Shown: positions 8,821 through 17,482 of the stretch, piece after piece
Layout of the letters: each line of letters begins with the position of its first letter
Position numbering within the stretch: the first letter of the stretch is position 1
Source: Acidimicrobiia bacterium
GTDB lineage: Bacteria; Actinomycetota; Acidimicrobiia; Spongiisociales; UBA5794
Direction: 5' to 3'
Length of the DNA stretch: 52,311 nt
NCBI GenBank assembly: GCA_029939995.1
Contig: JAOZRW010000010.1
Location: forward strand, 1-52,311
Notes under the pieces: generated by a model
Told to the model about the DNA's origin: nothing
Seen by the model: the letters and a program-made list of their open reading frames with translations, nothing else
Database searches by the model: none
Made by a program: the position numbers and the translations under genes

Positions 8821-10058
8821 CGGGAAGGACGACCCCGTTCGACCATGCTACGCGCATGACCGAGCCCGCTCCGACACCGACCATCGTCCAAGACGCCGAC
8901 GAGCGAGTCTCGACGCGCGACCAGATCCGTGAGGAACGGGCCGCCCGTGCTCTCCACCTGAGGGATCGCAGAACGGTGTTCATCGTCGTCCCCGTGATCA
9001 TGCTGCTGATCGTGGGCCTCGGAGCGATGCTGTCGGCGAGCTCGGTGGTGGCCATTCGCGAAACGGGCGATCACCTCTTCTACATCAAGCGCCAGATCAT
9101 CTGGGTCGGCCTGGGGCTCGCCTCGCTCGTGATCTTCTCGAAGGTTCCCTACCGGTGGTACCGGACCTTCGCACTCCCCATCTTCCTGGTTGCCGTCATC
9201 GGCCTCCTGGCCACGCTCGTCGTCGGCGACGTGCGCGGAGGTGCCAGACGATGGATCGAGGTCGGGCCGCTGACGATCCAGGCATCCGAGTTCGCCAAGA
9301 TCGCAACCATCATCCTCCTCTCCGCCGTCCTCGCCAAGAAGGAGCGCCTGCTCGACCGCTTCCCCCACTTCATCCTTCCCGTCGTGACGATCCTCGGCGT
9401 CGTCTCGGGTCTGCTGCTCCTGCAGCCGGACTTCGGGACGGCACTGCTCATCGGCGTGTCGGCGTTCGCCGTCCTGCTCGCATCCTCGGCGCCGCTCGGT
9501 TTCCTCGTCGGGCTCGGAGGTGTCGGGGGAGCTCTCGCCGTCGCCGGCGCGTTCGCCATGGACTACCGGAGAGACCGGATCACAGGGTTCCTCGATCCGT
9601 TCGCCGATCCGCTGGGGACCGGGCACCAGGCGGTCCAGAGTCTCGTGGCGTTGGGAACGGGAGGGTTGTTCGGTGTCGGTCTCGGGGCGAGCCGCGCACG
9701 ATGGTCGTTCCTCCCGAACGCGCACACCGACTTCATCTTCGCGATCATCGGTGAGGAGACCGGGTTCATCGGAGCGATGCTCGTGATCGTGCTCTTCGCC
9801 GTGTTCGCAGCGGTCGGGATCCGCATCGCGCTCACGGCCCCCGACACGTTCGGACGGCTGCTCGCCGTCGGGATCGTCTCGTGGCTCACGTTCCAGGCAC
9901 TGGTCAACATCGGCGGGGTCGTCGCGGTGCTCCCGATCACCGGCGTGCCGCTCCCGTTCGTGTCGTCGGGAGGGAACGCCATGATCGTGAGCCTGGGTGC
10001 CGTCGGCATGCTCATCAACATCTCACGATCGAGCGGTGTGGAGTCGGTATCGCCGTGA
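8817..10058 (+). CDS. ftsW: Lipid II-polymerising SEDS glycosyltransferase FtsW
   Basis: Polymerises lipid II into septal glycan together with FtsI. The 413 residues start with about 55 hydrophilic residues and then show about ten membrane segments with the SEDS blocks GGARRWIEVGPLTIQASEFAK, LLLQPDFGTALL, FLPNAHTDFIFAIIGEE and GVPLPFVSSGG. The cluster position argues for FtsW and not RodA. ATG 8817 overlaps the murD stop; an internal ATG at 8856 would shorten the cytoplasmic tail by 13 residues. The end overlaps the murG GTG. Confidence 0.95.
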   Translation: MTGRTTPFDHATRMTEPAPTPTIVQDADERVSTRDQIREERAARALHLRDRRTVFIVVPVIMLLIVGLGAMLSASSVVAIRETGDHLFYIKRQIIWVGLGLASLVIFSKVPYRWYRTFALPIFLVAVIGLLATLVVGDVRGGARRWIEVGPLTIQASEFAKIATIILLSAVLAKKERLLDRFPHFILPVVTILGVVSGLLLLQPDFGTALLIGVSAFAVLLASSAPLGFLVGLGGVGGALAVAGAFAMDYRRDRITGFLDPFADPLGTGHQAVQSLVALGTGGLFGVGLGASRARWSFLPNAHTDFIFAIIGEETGFIGAMLVIVLFAVFAAVGIRIALTAPDTFGRLLAVGIVSWLTFQALVNIGGVVAVLPITGVPLPFVSSGGNAMIVSLGAVGMLINISRSSGVESVSP

Positions 10059-11134
10059 CCTATGCGTTCGCCGCGGCCGGCACGGGAGGCCACATCTATC
10101 CGGCTCTCGCCGTCGCTCGCTCGCTGGTCGAATCGGGTGTGCCGGTCCGTGACGTCGTGTTCTTCGGCGGCGACCGTCTCGAGACGCGTGCCGTTCCGGA
10201 CGCGGGGTTCGAGTTCATCCAACTCGACGTGCGAGGGCTGAAGCGCTCCTTCACCGTGCAGAACCTCACGATCCCCACCATGGTGCGTCGTGCGGCGAAG
10301 ACCGTCGAAGGCGTGCTGGTGGAGCGACCTCCGGGGGTGCTCACCGTCTTCGGCGGGTACGTGACCGTTCCCGCTGCCATCGGCGCCGGGAAGGTGGGAA
10401 TGCCGTATGTGATCCACGAGCAGAACGCCGTCCCCGGTCTCGCGAACCGATACGTGGCACGGCGGGCTGCCAGAACCCTCGCCGCGTTCGCTCCGGCTCT
10501 CGAGCGGCTTCCGGGTGCCGAGATCGTCGGAAACCCTCTGAGCTCCGAGTTCTCGTCGTTCGACCGCGGAGACCTGCGACCGGGCGCCATGCGTCGATAC
10601 GGCCTCGATCCGGACCGACCGGTCGTCGGGATCGTCGGGGGCAGCCTCGGTGCCGCGTCGCTCAACGAGGTGGCGATCACCCTGGCCGGCGAACCCGGGC
10701 GAACATTCTCGATCCTGCATCTCACCGGCGTTGCCCACTACGACGAGATCGCTGCCGCCGCCGAGCAGGAATCGAACTGGGCCACCGTGGCGTTCGAATC
10801 GGACATGGCCGCCTTCTACGCAGCGTCCGACGTCGTGCTCTCGAGAGCCGGCGCGATGACCGTGAGCGAACTCGCTGCAACCGGGACGCCGTCGGTCGTC
10901 GTGCCGCTTCCCGCAGGCAAGGGCTATCAGGGACGCAACGCCGACGACCTCTCCCGGGCGAAGGGGACCATCATCATCGACCAGGAGGAGGTCGGAGAGG
11001 TACCCGGGATCCTCCGCAGCCTCGTCGCGGACCCGGACCGGCTCGCGACGATGCGAGCGGGCGCGCTGTCCGTGGCCAGACCGGACGCCGCTCGGCATGT
11101 CGCAGCGATCGTGAAGGAGGTAGCCGGTGACTGA
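10055..11134 (+). CDS. murG: UDP-GlcNAc:lipid I N-acetylglucosaminyltransferase MurG
   Basis: Peripheral membrane GT-B glycosyltransferase that makes lipid II from lipid I. The 359 residues contain the N-terminal glycine loop GTGGHIYPALAVA, the HEQNAVPGLANRY block, the C-domain GGSLGAASLNE loop and a LSRAGAMTVSELAATGTPSV UDP-GlcNAc region. GTG 10055 overlaps the ftsW stop; the frame upstream of it belongs to ftsW in another frame. The stop lies 8 bp inside murC. Confidence 0.95.
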   Translation: MTYAFAAAGTGGHIYPALAVARSLVESGVPVRDVVFFGGDRLETRAVPDAGFEFIQLDVRGLKRSFTVQNLTIPTMVRRAAKTVEGVLVERPPGVLTVFGGYVTVPAAIGAGKVGMPYVIHEQNAVPGLANRYVARRAARTLAAFAPALERLPGAEIVGNPLSSEFSSFDRGDLRPGAMRRYGLDPDRPVVGIVGGSLGAASLNEVAITLAGEPGRTFSILHLTGVAHYDEIAAAAEQESNWATVAFESDMAAFYAASDVVLSRAGAMTVSELAATGTPSVVVPLPAGKGYQGRNADDLSRAKGTIIIDQEEVGEVPGILRSLVADPDRLATMRAGALSVARPDAARHVAAIVKEVAGD

Positions 11135-12503
11135 GCTCTCGACCGTGAAGATCGACGAGATCGATTCGATCCACCTCATCGGCGTCGGAGGATCCGGGAT
11201 GTCCGCCCTCGCGAAGCTCCTCGCTCAGCGCGGGATCCGCGTGACCGGATCCGACCTGAAGCCCTCCGATGTCGTGGACGCTCTCACCGACGTCGGCGTA
11301 GACGCCTGGATCGGCCATCGGCCCGAGCGGATGGGAGGCACCGACGTGGTCGTCGCCTCGTCGGCCGTTCCGGACCGCGACGCCGAACTCGTCGCCGCCC
11401 GGGAAGCGGGAGTGCCGACGGCCCGGCGACCCGCGCTCCTGCGCGGGCTCACGGCCTCGATGCCGACGATCGGGTTCTCGGGCACGCACGGCAAGACGTC
11501 CAGCACGGCGATGGCGGTCGCTGCGTTGCGCGCCTGTGGCCGCGATCCGTCTTTCATCGTCGGAGGAGAGATCGCGGACCTGAACACGGGCGCCCATCTC
11601 GGCTCCGAGGACCTTCTCCTGCTCGAAGCGGACGAGGCGTTCGGAACGTTCCGGCATCTGCACTTCGCCGCTCTGGGCGTGACGAACATCGAATCGGACC
11701 ACCTCGACTACTACGGGACGGTGACGGCGGTGGAAGAGGCGTTCGCCCAGGTCGCCGGGCGAACGGGCGGCCCGGTCGTCGGATGCGTCGATGATCCGGG
11801 TGTCCGGCGCCTCGCCGAACGGGCTCCGGTCATCGGGTACGGAACCGCGGACGATGCGACATGGAGGATCAGCGACGTGCGAGGCGGAGCCGAGCCTTCG
11901 TTCACGCTCACCGGACCGACGGGACCGCACGCCGTGCACCTCCGTCAACCGGGGATGCACGTGATCCGGAACGCCGCCGGGGTGCTCTCGATCTTCGGCG
12001 AGCTCGGTCTGGACGTCGAATGCGCGATCGCCGGGCTCGAGACGTTCGGCGGCGTGCGTCGCCGCTTCGAGATGAAGGCGAAGGTAGGGGGCGTCACGTT
12101 GATCGACGACTATGCCCACCATCCCACCGAGGTGGCGTCGACGGTCGCCGCGGCGAGAGCGATGACCGACGGCCGGGTCTGGGTGGTGTTCCAACCCCAT
12201 CGATACACCCGGACGGCGAATCTGGCTCCGATGTTCGGTGCGCCGCTCGCCGACGCCGACCGCATCGTGGTCACCGACGTGTACGGAGCCGGCGAGCGTC
12301 CGGAGCCCGGCGTGACCGGGAAACTCGTGGCAGAAGCGGTACGGGCGAGCGGCGGCGCGGTCACCTACATCCCCCGGCTCGGGGACGTCTCGGAGTGGAT
12401 CGTCGGAGAACTCGACGAGGGCGACACGGTCATCCTGATGGGCGCCGGGGACGTCGCAACGATCTGGACGGACCTCGCCGACCGGCTCGGAGAAGGATCG
12501 TGA
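11127..12503 (+). CDS. murC: UDP-MurNAc:L-alanine ligase MurC
   Basis: First amino-acid-adding ligase of the stem peptide. The 458-residue product has the N-terminal IHLIGVGGSGMSALA dinucleotide-like fold, the P-loop GTHGKTSSTAMA around residue 117, the EADEAFGTF block, SDHLDYYG and DDYAHHPTEV. The GTG at 11127 is chosen because a strong Shine-Dalgarno sequence, AAGGAGG (11114-11120), sits at ideal spacing and the N-terminus matches the family. It overlaps murG by 8 bp and murB by 4 bp. Confidence 0.96.
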   Translation: MTELSTVKIDEIDSIHLIGVGGSGMSALAKLLAQRGIRVTGSDLKPSDVVDALTDVGVDAWIGHRPERMGGTDVVVASSAVPDRDAELVAAREAGVPTARRPALLRGLTASMPTIGFSGTHGKTSSTAMAVAALRACGRDPSFIVGGEIADLNTGAHLGSEDLLLLEADEAFGTFRHLHFAALGVTNIESDHLDYYGTVTAVEEAFAQVAGRTGGPVVGCVDDPGVRRLAERAPVIGYGTADDATWRISDVRGGAEPSFTLTGPTGPHAVHLRQPGMHVIRNAAGVLSIFGELGLDVECAIAGLETFGGVRRRFEMKAKVGGVTLIDDYAHHPTEVASTVAAARAMTDGRVWVVFQPHRYTRTANLAPMFGAPLADADRIVVTDVYGAGERPEPGVTGKLVAEAVRASGGAVTYIPRLGDVSEWIVGELDEGDTVILMGAGDVATIWTDLADRLGEGS

Positions 12504-13432
12504 GTACGAATCCAGTCTCGATACGGGGTGTTCGGGCCGACGTGCCACTGGCTCCCATGACGAGCTACAAGCTCGGGGGGCCGGCCGCCTGGTACGTGGA
12601 GATATCGGACGAAGCGCATCTCTCCGAGGTGCTCGGTTCGCTGAGCGACGACGTCGAGGTTCTCATCCTCGGACGTGGGACCAACCTCCTCGTCTCCGAC
12701 CGGGGGTTCCCCGGGCTGGTCCTCCGTCTGGCGGGGGCGTTCCTCGCCGTCACCGTCGATCCCGACGGCCTCGTGCACGCGGGCGGGGCGGCACCGATGC
12801 CCCGGGTGGCGCGAACGGCGGCGGATGCAGGGTGCTGTGGTCTCGAGTTCATGGTCGGCATCCCCGGAACCGTCGGGGGCGGGGTGATGATGAACGCGGG
12901 CGGTCACGGAAGCGACGTCGCCCACCGACTCGTCTCCGCAGCGATCATCGACCGGTCGAGCGGGATCCGTGTGGAACGGCGGGTCGAAGACCTCGACCTT
13001 TCGTACCGGCACTCGAACCTCGGGTCGAGCGACATCGTGGTTTCGGCCCTGTTCAGAACCGACCCGTGTGGTTCGAGCGAAGCCGAGGAGCGGATACGGG
13101 AGATCACGCGATGGCGCAAGGAGCATCAGCCGGGCGGAACGTTCAACGCCGGATCGGTGTTCAAGAACCCGGCCGGGGACGCCGCCGGGCGGTTGATCGA
13201 TCGAGCCGGGCTCAAGGGACTCCGCTGCGGTGGTGTCGCCGTGTCGGAAATGCACGCCAATTTCCTCGTGGCCGACGAACATGCCACCGCACAGGACGTG
13301 TGGAACTTGATCTGGTCCGTGCGCCGGCGGGTCGCCGAGTCGGAGGGGGTCTGGCTGACCCCCGAGATTCGATTCGCCGGACCGTTCGAACGCTCGGGCG
13401 ACGAGGACCTTGGACCGGGGGCGGAAGCGTGA
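12500..13432 (+). CDS. murB: UDP-N-acetylenolpyruvoylglucosamine reductase MurB
   Basis: FAD/NADPH-dependent enzyme that reduces the enolpyruvyl group to give UDP-MurNAc. The 310-residue length fits the short MurB type. Visible are the FAD-binding blocks LAPMTSYKLGGPAAWYV, LGRGTNLLVSDRG and GIPGTVGGGVMMNAG, and GSVFKNP containing the predicted catalytic serine. GTG 12500 overlaps the murC stop by 4 bp. A longer open frame from 11861 runs through murC and is an artefact. The end overlaps ftsQ. Confidence 0.95.
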   Translation: MSTNPVSIRGVRADVPLAPMTSYKLGGPAAWYVEISDEAHLSEVLGSLSDDVEVLILGRGTNLLVSDRGFPGLVLRLAGAFLAVTVDPDGLVHAGGAAPMPRVARTAADAGCCGLEFMVGIPGTVGGGVMMNAGGHGSDVAHRLVSAAIIDRSSGIRVERRVEDLDLSYRHSNLGSSDIVVSALFRTDPCGSSEAEERIREITRWRKEHQPGGTFNAGSVFKNPAGDAAGRLIDRAGLKGLRCGGVAVSEMHANFLVADEHATAQDVWNLIWSVRRRVAESEGVWLTPEIRFAGPFERSGDEDLGPGAEA

Positions 13433-14229
13433 AGACGATGGATCATCGCATCGCCGAACGGCGACACAAGGTGAGCGAGGACAAGGCGCGTGGGCGACTC
13501 CGCATTCTCCTCTGGATGGTCGGCGCCGCAACGGTCGTCGGGATGTTGCTCTGGCTCGTGACCTCTCCGCTGCTCTCGATCAGAACGATCACGGTCACCG
13601 GGGCCGACCGATCCGATCCCGGGGCGCTCGCCGCGAGCGTCGGTGCCGAGGTCGGGATACCGACGATCACCGTGCGGACCGGGAGCATCGAGCGAGCGGT
13701 TGCGGCCGATCCGTGGATCTCCGACGCCCGGGCGACGGTGTCCTGGCCCGGGACGATCGAGATCGACGTCGTGGAACGAACACCGGTGGCCTCGATCGCC
13801 ACACCCGATGGGGCGTTCCTGGTCGCCGTCGACGGCACCCTGCTCGAACGAGCCGACACGGGGGTCGTTCCGCCGGTGATCGAGACCGATTCGAACGGCT
13901 CGCTCCGGCCGGGCGATCGCGTCGACCGCGGAGCGACGCAAGGAGCGGTCACGTTCCTCGGGGCTCTGCCGACGTCGCTGCGACGAGCGGCTTCGGTGAC
14001 GGTGACGGGGGACACGGTGAACGCCACCGTCGCCGGCATCAGGATCGTGATCGGCCGTCCGATCGACATGGAGGCGAAAGCCGCCGCCGTGGCTGCTCTG
14101 CTCAACGACGGCATCGATCCGGGGAGCGAGATCAACGTGACGGCGCCGACGCGTCCCGCGGTGGCCCCTCCTCAATCTCAACTGGAAGGTGAGACAACAG
14201 AGGTAGAAGAGTCTCAACCTTCAGACTAA
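13429..14229 (+). CDS. ftsQ: Cell division protein FtsQ (DivIB)
   Basis: Bitopic divisome protein: a charged cytoplasmic N-terminus of about 25 residues, one transmembrane helix near 28-45 ([19 protein letters not shown]), a POTRA domain starting [19 protein letters not shown], the [21 protein letters not shown] block and a beta domain. It ends in an acidic, proline-rich tail ([14 protein letters not shown]). GTG 13429 overlaps the murB stop. FtsQ recruits FtsL and a small FtsB-like partner. Sequence and position agree; the 266 residues fit the family. Confidence 0.92.
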   Translation: MKTMDHRIAERRHKVSEDKARGRLRILLWMVGAATVVGMLLWLVTSPLLSIRTITVTGADRSDPGALAASVGAEVGIPTITVRTGSIERAVAADPWISDARATVSWPGTIEIDVVERTPVASIATPDGAFLVAVDGTLLERADTGVVPPVIETDSNGSLRPGDRVDRGATQGAVTFLGALPTSLRRAASVTVTGDTVNATVAGIRIVIGRPIDMEAKAAAVAALLNDGIDPGSEINVTAPTRPAVAPPQSQLEGETTEVEESQPSD

Positions 14230-14263
14230 CCTTACAACTACCTGCGCGGGAGGCCCAGTACAA

Positions 14264-15349
14264 ATGACCGATCCAAAACTCAGTCCCCACACCTATCTGG
14301 CCGTGATCAAGGTCGTTGGTGTCGGCGGTGGCGGCGTGAACGCCGTGAACCGGATGATCGAGGCCGGCGTCGGCGGCGTGGAGTTCATCGCCGTCAACAC
14401 CGACGCGCAGGCGCTCATCATGTCGGATGCCGACCTCAAGCTCGACATCGGACGCGAATCGACTCGCGGCCTCGGAGCCGGTGCGAATCCCGAGGTAGGG
14501 AGAGAAGCCGCGGATGAGCATCGAGCGGAGATCGAGGATGCGCTCACCGGTGCGGACATGGTCTTCATCACCGCAGGCGAAGGCGGCGGGACCGGGACGG
14601 GTGCCGCACCCGTCGTCGCCGAAGTAGCCCGTTCCCTCGGTGCGCTCACGGTCGGAGTCGTGACGCGCCCGTTCGGATTCGAGGGCCGGAGACGGTCCGT
14701 CGCAGCCGAACAGGGAATCCAGACCCTGAAACAAGCCGTCGACACGCTGATCATCATCCCGAACGAGCGTCTGCTCGAGATCGCCGACCAGACCACCCCG
14801 GTCGTGGAGGCGTTCCGCATGGCCGATGAGATCCTCACGAACGGCGTCAAGGGGATCACCGATCTCATCACGACGCCCGGGCTGATCAACGTGGACTTCG
14901 CCGACGTCAAGACCGTCATGTTCGAAGCGGGGTCCGCGGTGATGGGCATCGGCCAGGCCACCGGTGACAGTCGCGGACAGCAAGCCGCTGAGAAAGCGAT
15001 CTCCAGCCCGCTTCTCGAGACGTCGATGGACGGGGCCCGCGGTGTCCTTCTCTCGATCGCCGGCCCGAGCGACATGAGCCTGTACGAGGTGTCCACAGCC
15101 GCATCGATCGTCGCCGACCACTCGGATGCCGAAGCGAACATCATCTTCGGAGCGGTCGTGGACGACTCGCTCGGTGACGAGATGAGGGTGACGGTGATCG
15201 CCGCGGGCTTCGAGCGAGAGAGCGACCGGTCGGCATTCCAGTCGGCCCCGACGGTCAGTTCCCCGATCGTCCGGTCGTCCCCACCCGCATCGTCCGCGTT
15301 CGATGAAGGCACCGACGAGATGGAGATCCCCGGCTTCGTGAAGGGATGA
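14264..15349 (+). CDS. ftsZ: Cell division GTPase FtsZ
   Basis: Tubulin-like GTPase that forms the Z-ring. The 361 residues contain the T1 loop [14 protein letters not shown], the tubulin signature [19 protein letters not shown] and the T7-region [12 protein letters not shown] short linker of about 30 residues leads to the conserved tail [11 protein letters not shown], the kind of peptide that in other Actinomycetota binds SepF, which is encoded three genes downstream. GGGAGG lies about 11 nt before ATG 14264. A possible -10 (TAACCT, 14226-14231) overlaps the ftsQ stop, so ftsZ may have its own promoter in addition to read-through. No ftsA precedes it, as is usual for this phylum. Confidence 0.97.
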   Translation: MTDPKLSPHTYLAVIKVVGVGGGGVNAVNRMIEAGVGGVEFIAVNTDAQALIMSDADLKLDIGRESTRGLGAGANPEVGREAADEHRAEIEDALTGADMVFITAGEGGGTGTGAAPVVAEVARSLGALTVGVVTRPFGFEGRRRSVAAEQGIQTLKQAVDTLIIIPNERLLEIADQTTPVVEAFRMADEILTNGVKGITDLITTPGLINVDFADVKTVMFEAGSAVMGIGQATGDSRGQQAAEKAISSPLLETSMDGARGVLLSIAGPSDMSLYEVSTAASIVADHSDAEANIIFGAVVDDSLGDEMRVTVIAAGFERESDRSAFQSAPTVSSPIVRSSPPASSAFDEGTDEMEIPGFVKG

Positions 15350-15975
15350 TCCGCCCCGCGGGATTCCGCGGTGCGTTCTTCGGAGATACCTCCGATGGGA
15401 ACGGACGGGACGATCCCGTCGCTCGCCGAAGCATCTCGGAAGCGTTGGGCATCTCCGCAGACTGGGCATTCACGGAACAGATACACGGCGGCACGGTCGT
15501 GCTCGTGGATGAACCGGGACTCGCCGGTCGCTCCGACTGCCTGATCACCGAGCAACCCGACCTGCCGATGACGATCGCGACGGCCGATTGCCTCCCGATC
15601 ATCGTCGAGGGAGACCGGTCGGTTGCCATCCTCCACGCCGGATGGCGGAGCATCGCCGCCGGGATCATCGACGCCGGGCTCTCGGCGATGGACGCGCTCG
15701 GCGACACGCCGCGGCGCGCTGCGATCGGTCCATCCATCGGGCCGTGCTGCTACGAAGTCGGAGACGAAGTTCGGGCAGCCGTCGGCGGGTACGGAGCGAC
15801 GACGACGGCCGGGGGCAAGAGCGTCGATCTGTGGTCGGCCGCCGCCGACCTCCTCGAGGGCGTGGACGTGTGGAGAAGCGATCTGTGTACCTACACGGAC
15901 ACGGCCTACTGGTCGTATCGTAGGGATGGGACGAAGCGACGACAGGTAGCTGTGGCATGGGTACCGGGGAACTGA
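15346..15975 (+). CDS. pgeF: PgeF/YfiH-family purine nucleoside phosphorylase (polyphenol oxidase fold)
   Basis: A 209-residue protein of the family once called multicopper polyphenol oxidase or YlmD. Members have been shown to act as zinc-dependent purine nucleoside phosphorylases or adenosine deaminases and, in E. coli, to remove wrongly incorporated L-Ser from peptidoglycan precursors. The metal-site residues are seen as the His in EQIHGGT, the Cys in ATADCLPI and the His in LHAGWRS. The gene overlaps the ftsZ stop by 4 bp, and its place between ftsZ and yggS is widespread in Gram-positive bacteria. The function here is inferred from the family. Confidence 0.85.
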   Translation: MIRPAGFRGAFFGDTSDGNGRDDPVARRSISEALGISADWAFTEQIHGGTVVLVDEPGLAGRSDCLITEQPDLPMTIATADCLPIIVEGDRSVAILHAGWRSIAAGIIDAGLSAMDALGDTPRRAAIGPSIGPCCYEVGDEVRAAVGGYGATTTAGGKSVDLWSAAADLLEGVDVWRSDLCTYTDTAYWSYRRDGTKRRQVAVAWVPGN

Positions 15976-16649
15976 ACGACGTGAGAGAGCGGGTCGCAGG
16001 GGCGGCACGCCGGGCCGGGCGAGACCCGCTCGACGTTCGGCTCCTGGCGGTGTCGAAGGGCCGGCCGGACGACGCCGTGCGAGAACTGTACGACGCGGGC
16101 CAGCGCGCCTTCGGAGAGAATCGTCCGCAAGGTCTCGTCGCACGGATCCAGGGGAACCTTCCAGACGACATCGAATGGCACTTCATCGGGAACGTGCAGC
16201 GCCGTGCGGTCAAGGTCATCGCTCCTCCCATCGTCCTTCTCCACTCGCTCGATCGAGACAGCGTCGTCGAGGCATGGGGGAGGCTCGACGATCCGCCCCC
16301 CGTCCTCATCGAGGTGAACATCGGGTCCGAACCGCAGAAGCACGGGTTCGAGCCGGAGCAGGTCGGCCGGGCGGCCGACCATGTGGCCGGCCTCGGGATC
16401 CCGCTGCGTGGGCTCATGATCATCCCCCCACGGGTTCGAGAAGCCGAGGAGGCCCGCCGCTGGTTCTCGGAACTACGCGAACTCGGGGAGCGGCTTCGCC
16501 TCGACCACCCGTCGGCGATCGAGCTGTCGATGGGCATGACCGACGACTTCGAAGTAGCGATCGAGGAAGGTTCAACCATCGTTCGCGTGGGACGGGCTAT
16601 CTTTGAGGCTGCACCGAGCACACGTAACGACCGAACCCCTGAGGATTGA
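15957..16649 (+). CDS. yggS: YggS/PLPBP-family pyridoxal-phosphate homeostasis protein
   Basis: Single-domain PLP-binding protein with the fold-type III barrel of alanine racemase but without its second domain. It is thought to buffer PLP rather than to catalyse a known reaction. The 230 residues include the PLP lysine in LLAVSKGRP, the FGENRPQ block, WHFIGNVQRRAVK and the phosphate-binding SMGMTDDFEVAIEEGST. ATG 15957 overlaps the end of pgeF by 19 bp. The position between pgeF and sepF is typical of ylmE. Confidence 0.92.
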   Translation: MGTGELNDVRERVAGAARRAGRDPLDVRLLAVSKGRPDDAVRELYDAGQRAFGENRPQGLVARIQGNLPDDIEWHFIGNVQRRAVKVIAPPIVLLHSLDRDSVVEAWGRLDDPPPVLIEVNIGSEPQKHGFEPEQVGRAADHVAGLGIPLRGLMIIPPRVREAEEARRWFSELRELGERLRLDHPSAIELSMGMTDDFEVAIEEGSTIVRVGRAIFEAAPSTRNDRTPED

Positions 16650-16651
16650 CT

Positions 16652-17209
16652 ATGGCAACGTTCTGGCAAAAGACGCTCTTCTACCTGGGGCTCGTCGACG
16701 ACGACACCCCGGACGCGGACCAGGCCGGACCGGTCGTTGCTCCTGCGACGTCCGCTGCGGAAGCACCGCGCGTTGTAACGGCGCGACCACCGGGAAGCGT
16801 CGCCGGTCGCCGCGTCGATCCCCCATCGACCCGGAACCGAACCCAGACGTCGTGGGAACACCGCGAGGCGGGCGTGTACGTGCAGCCCGGGAGCCAGGCG
16901 GCCCACCCGCTCGAATCCGTGCCGGCGACGACGGCCGAAACCGACGTCATCGTTGCCCGGAACTTCTCCGACGCCCAGGTACTCGCCGACGGGATCCGAT
17001 CGGGACGGGCGATGGTGCTCGATCTTCGCAGCACCGAGCCGGAGATGGTGAGGCGTCTCGTAGATTTCACCTCGGGCCTCACCTATGCGCTCGACGGGAA
17101 GATGGCGAAGATCTCCCAGGGTGTGATCCTCGTCACACCGGCAGGCGTAACCGTCAGCACCGAGGAGCTGGACCGGCTCGCGACCCTCGGTCTCTACCGG
17201 TCGCACTGA
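16652..17209 (+). CDS. sepF: Cell division protein SepF
   Basis: FtsZ-binding membrane anchor that replaces FtsA in Actinomycetota. The N-terminus MATFWQKTLFYLGLVDDD is the amphipathic membrane-binding helix. A disordered, Pro/Arg-rich linker to about residue 85 follows, then the SepF domain (ETDVIVARNFSDAQVLADGI, RRLVDFTSGLTYALDG, ISQGVILVTPAGVTV). Total length is 185 residues. ATG 16652 is preferred over the TTG at 16646 because GAGG (16641-16644) is at proper spacing only for the ATG. Confidence 0.94.
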   Translation: MATFWQKTLFYLGLVDDDTPDADQAGPVVAPATSAAEAPRVVTARPPGSVAGRRVDPPSTRNRTQTSWEHREAGVYVQPGSQAAHPLESVPATTAETDVIVARNFSDAQVLADGIRSGRAMVLDLRSTEPEMVRRLVDFTSGLTYALDGKMAKISQGVILVTPAGVTVSTEELDRLATLGLYRSH

Positions 17210-17212
17210 TCC

Positions 17213-17482
17213 GTGCTCAGCCTCCTCTGCAGCGTGCTGAGACTCGCCGTCTGGGTCATCATCGCCTGGATCGTGCTCAGCTACGTCGTCGCCTTCGGCA
17301 GGCTCGGTTGGGACCACCCGGTGCGACGCCTCTACGACGGACTGTCGAAAGGAATCGAGCCGTTCATGCGGCCCATCCGGACCGCGATCCCGCCCGTGCG
17401 GCTGGGGGGAGCCGCGCTCGATCTCTCCCCGCTCATCCTCATCCTCGGATTGAACGTGGTGATCTGGCTGATCTGCCGCTGA
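17213..17482 (+). CDS. yggT: YggT-family membrane protein
   Basis: An 89-residue membrane protein with two hydrophobic segments (about residues 3-24 and 68-88) flanking the family block DHPVRRLYDGLSKGIEPFMRPIR. YggT/YlmG proteins are linked to division or envelope function, but their molecular activity is not settled. GTG 17213 is 4 nt after the sepF stop. In many Actinomycetota divIVA follows next; here the next gene is ileS on the other strand, whose stop begins at the very next base (17483). Confidence 0.88.
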   Translation: MLSLLCSVLRLAVWVIIAWIVLSYVVAFGRLGWDHPVRRLYDGLSKGIEPFMRPIRTAIPPVRLGGAALDLSPLILILGLNVVIWLICR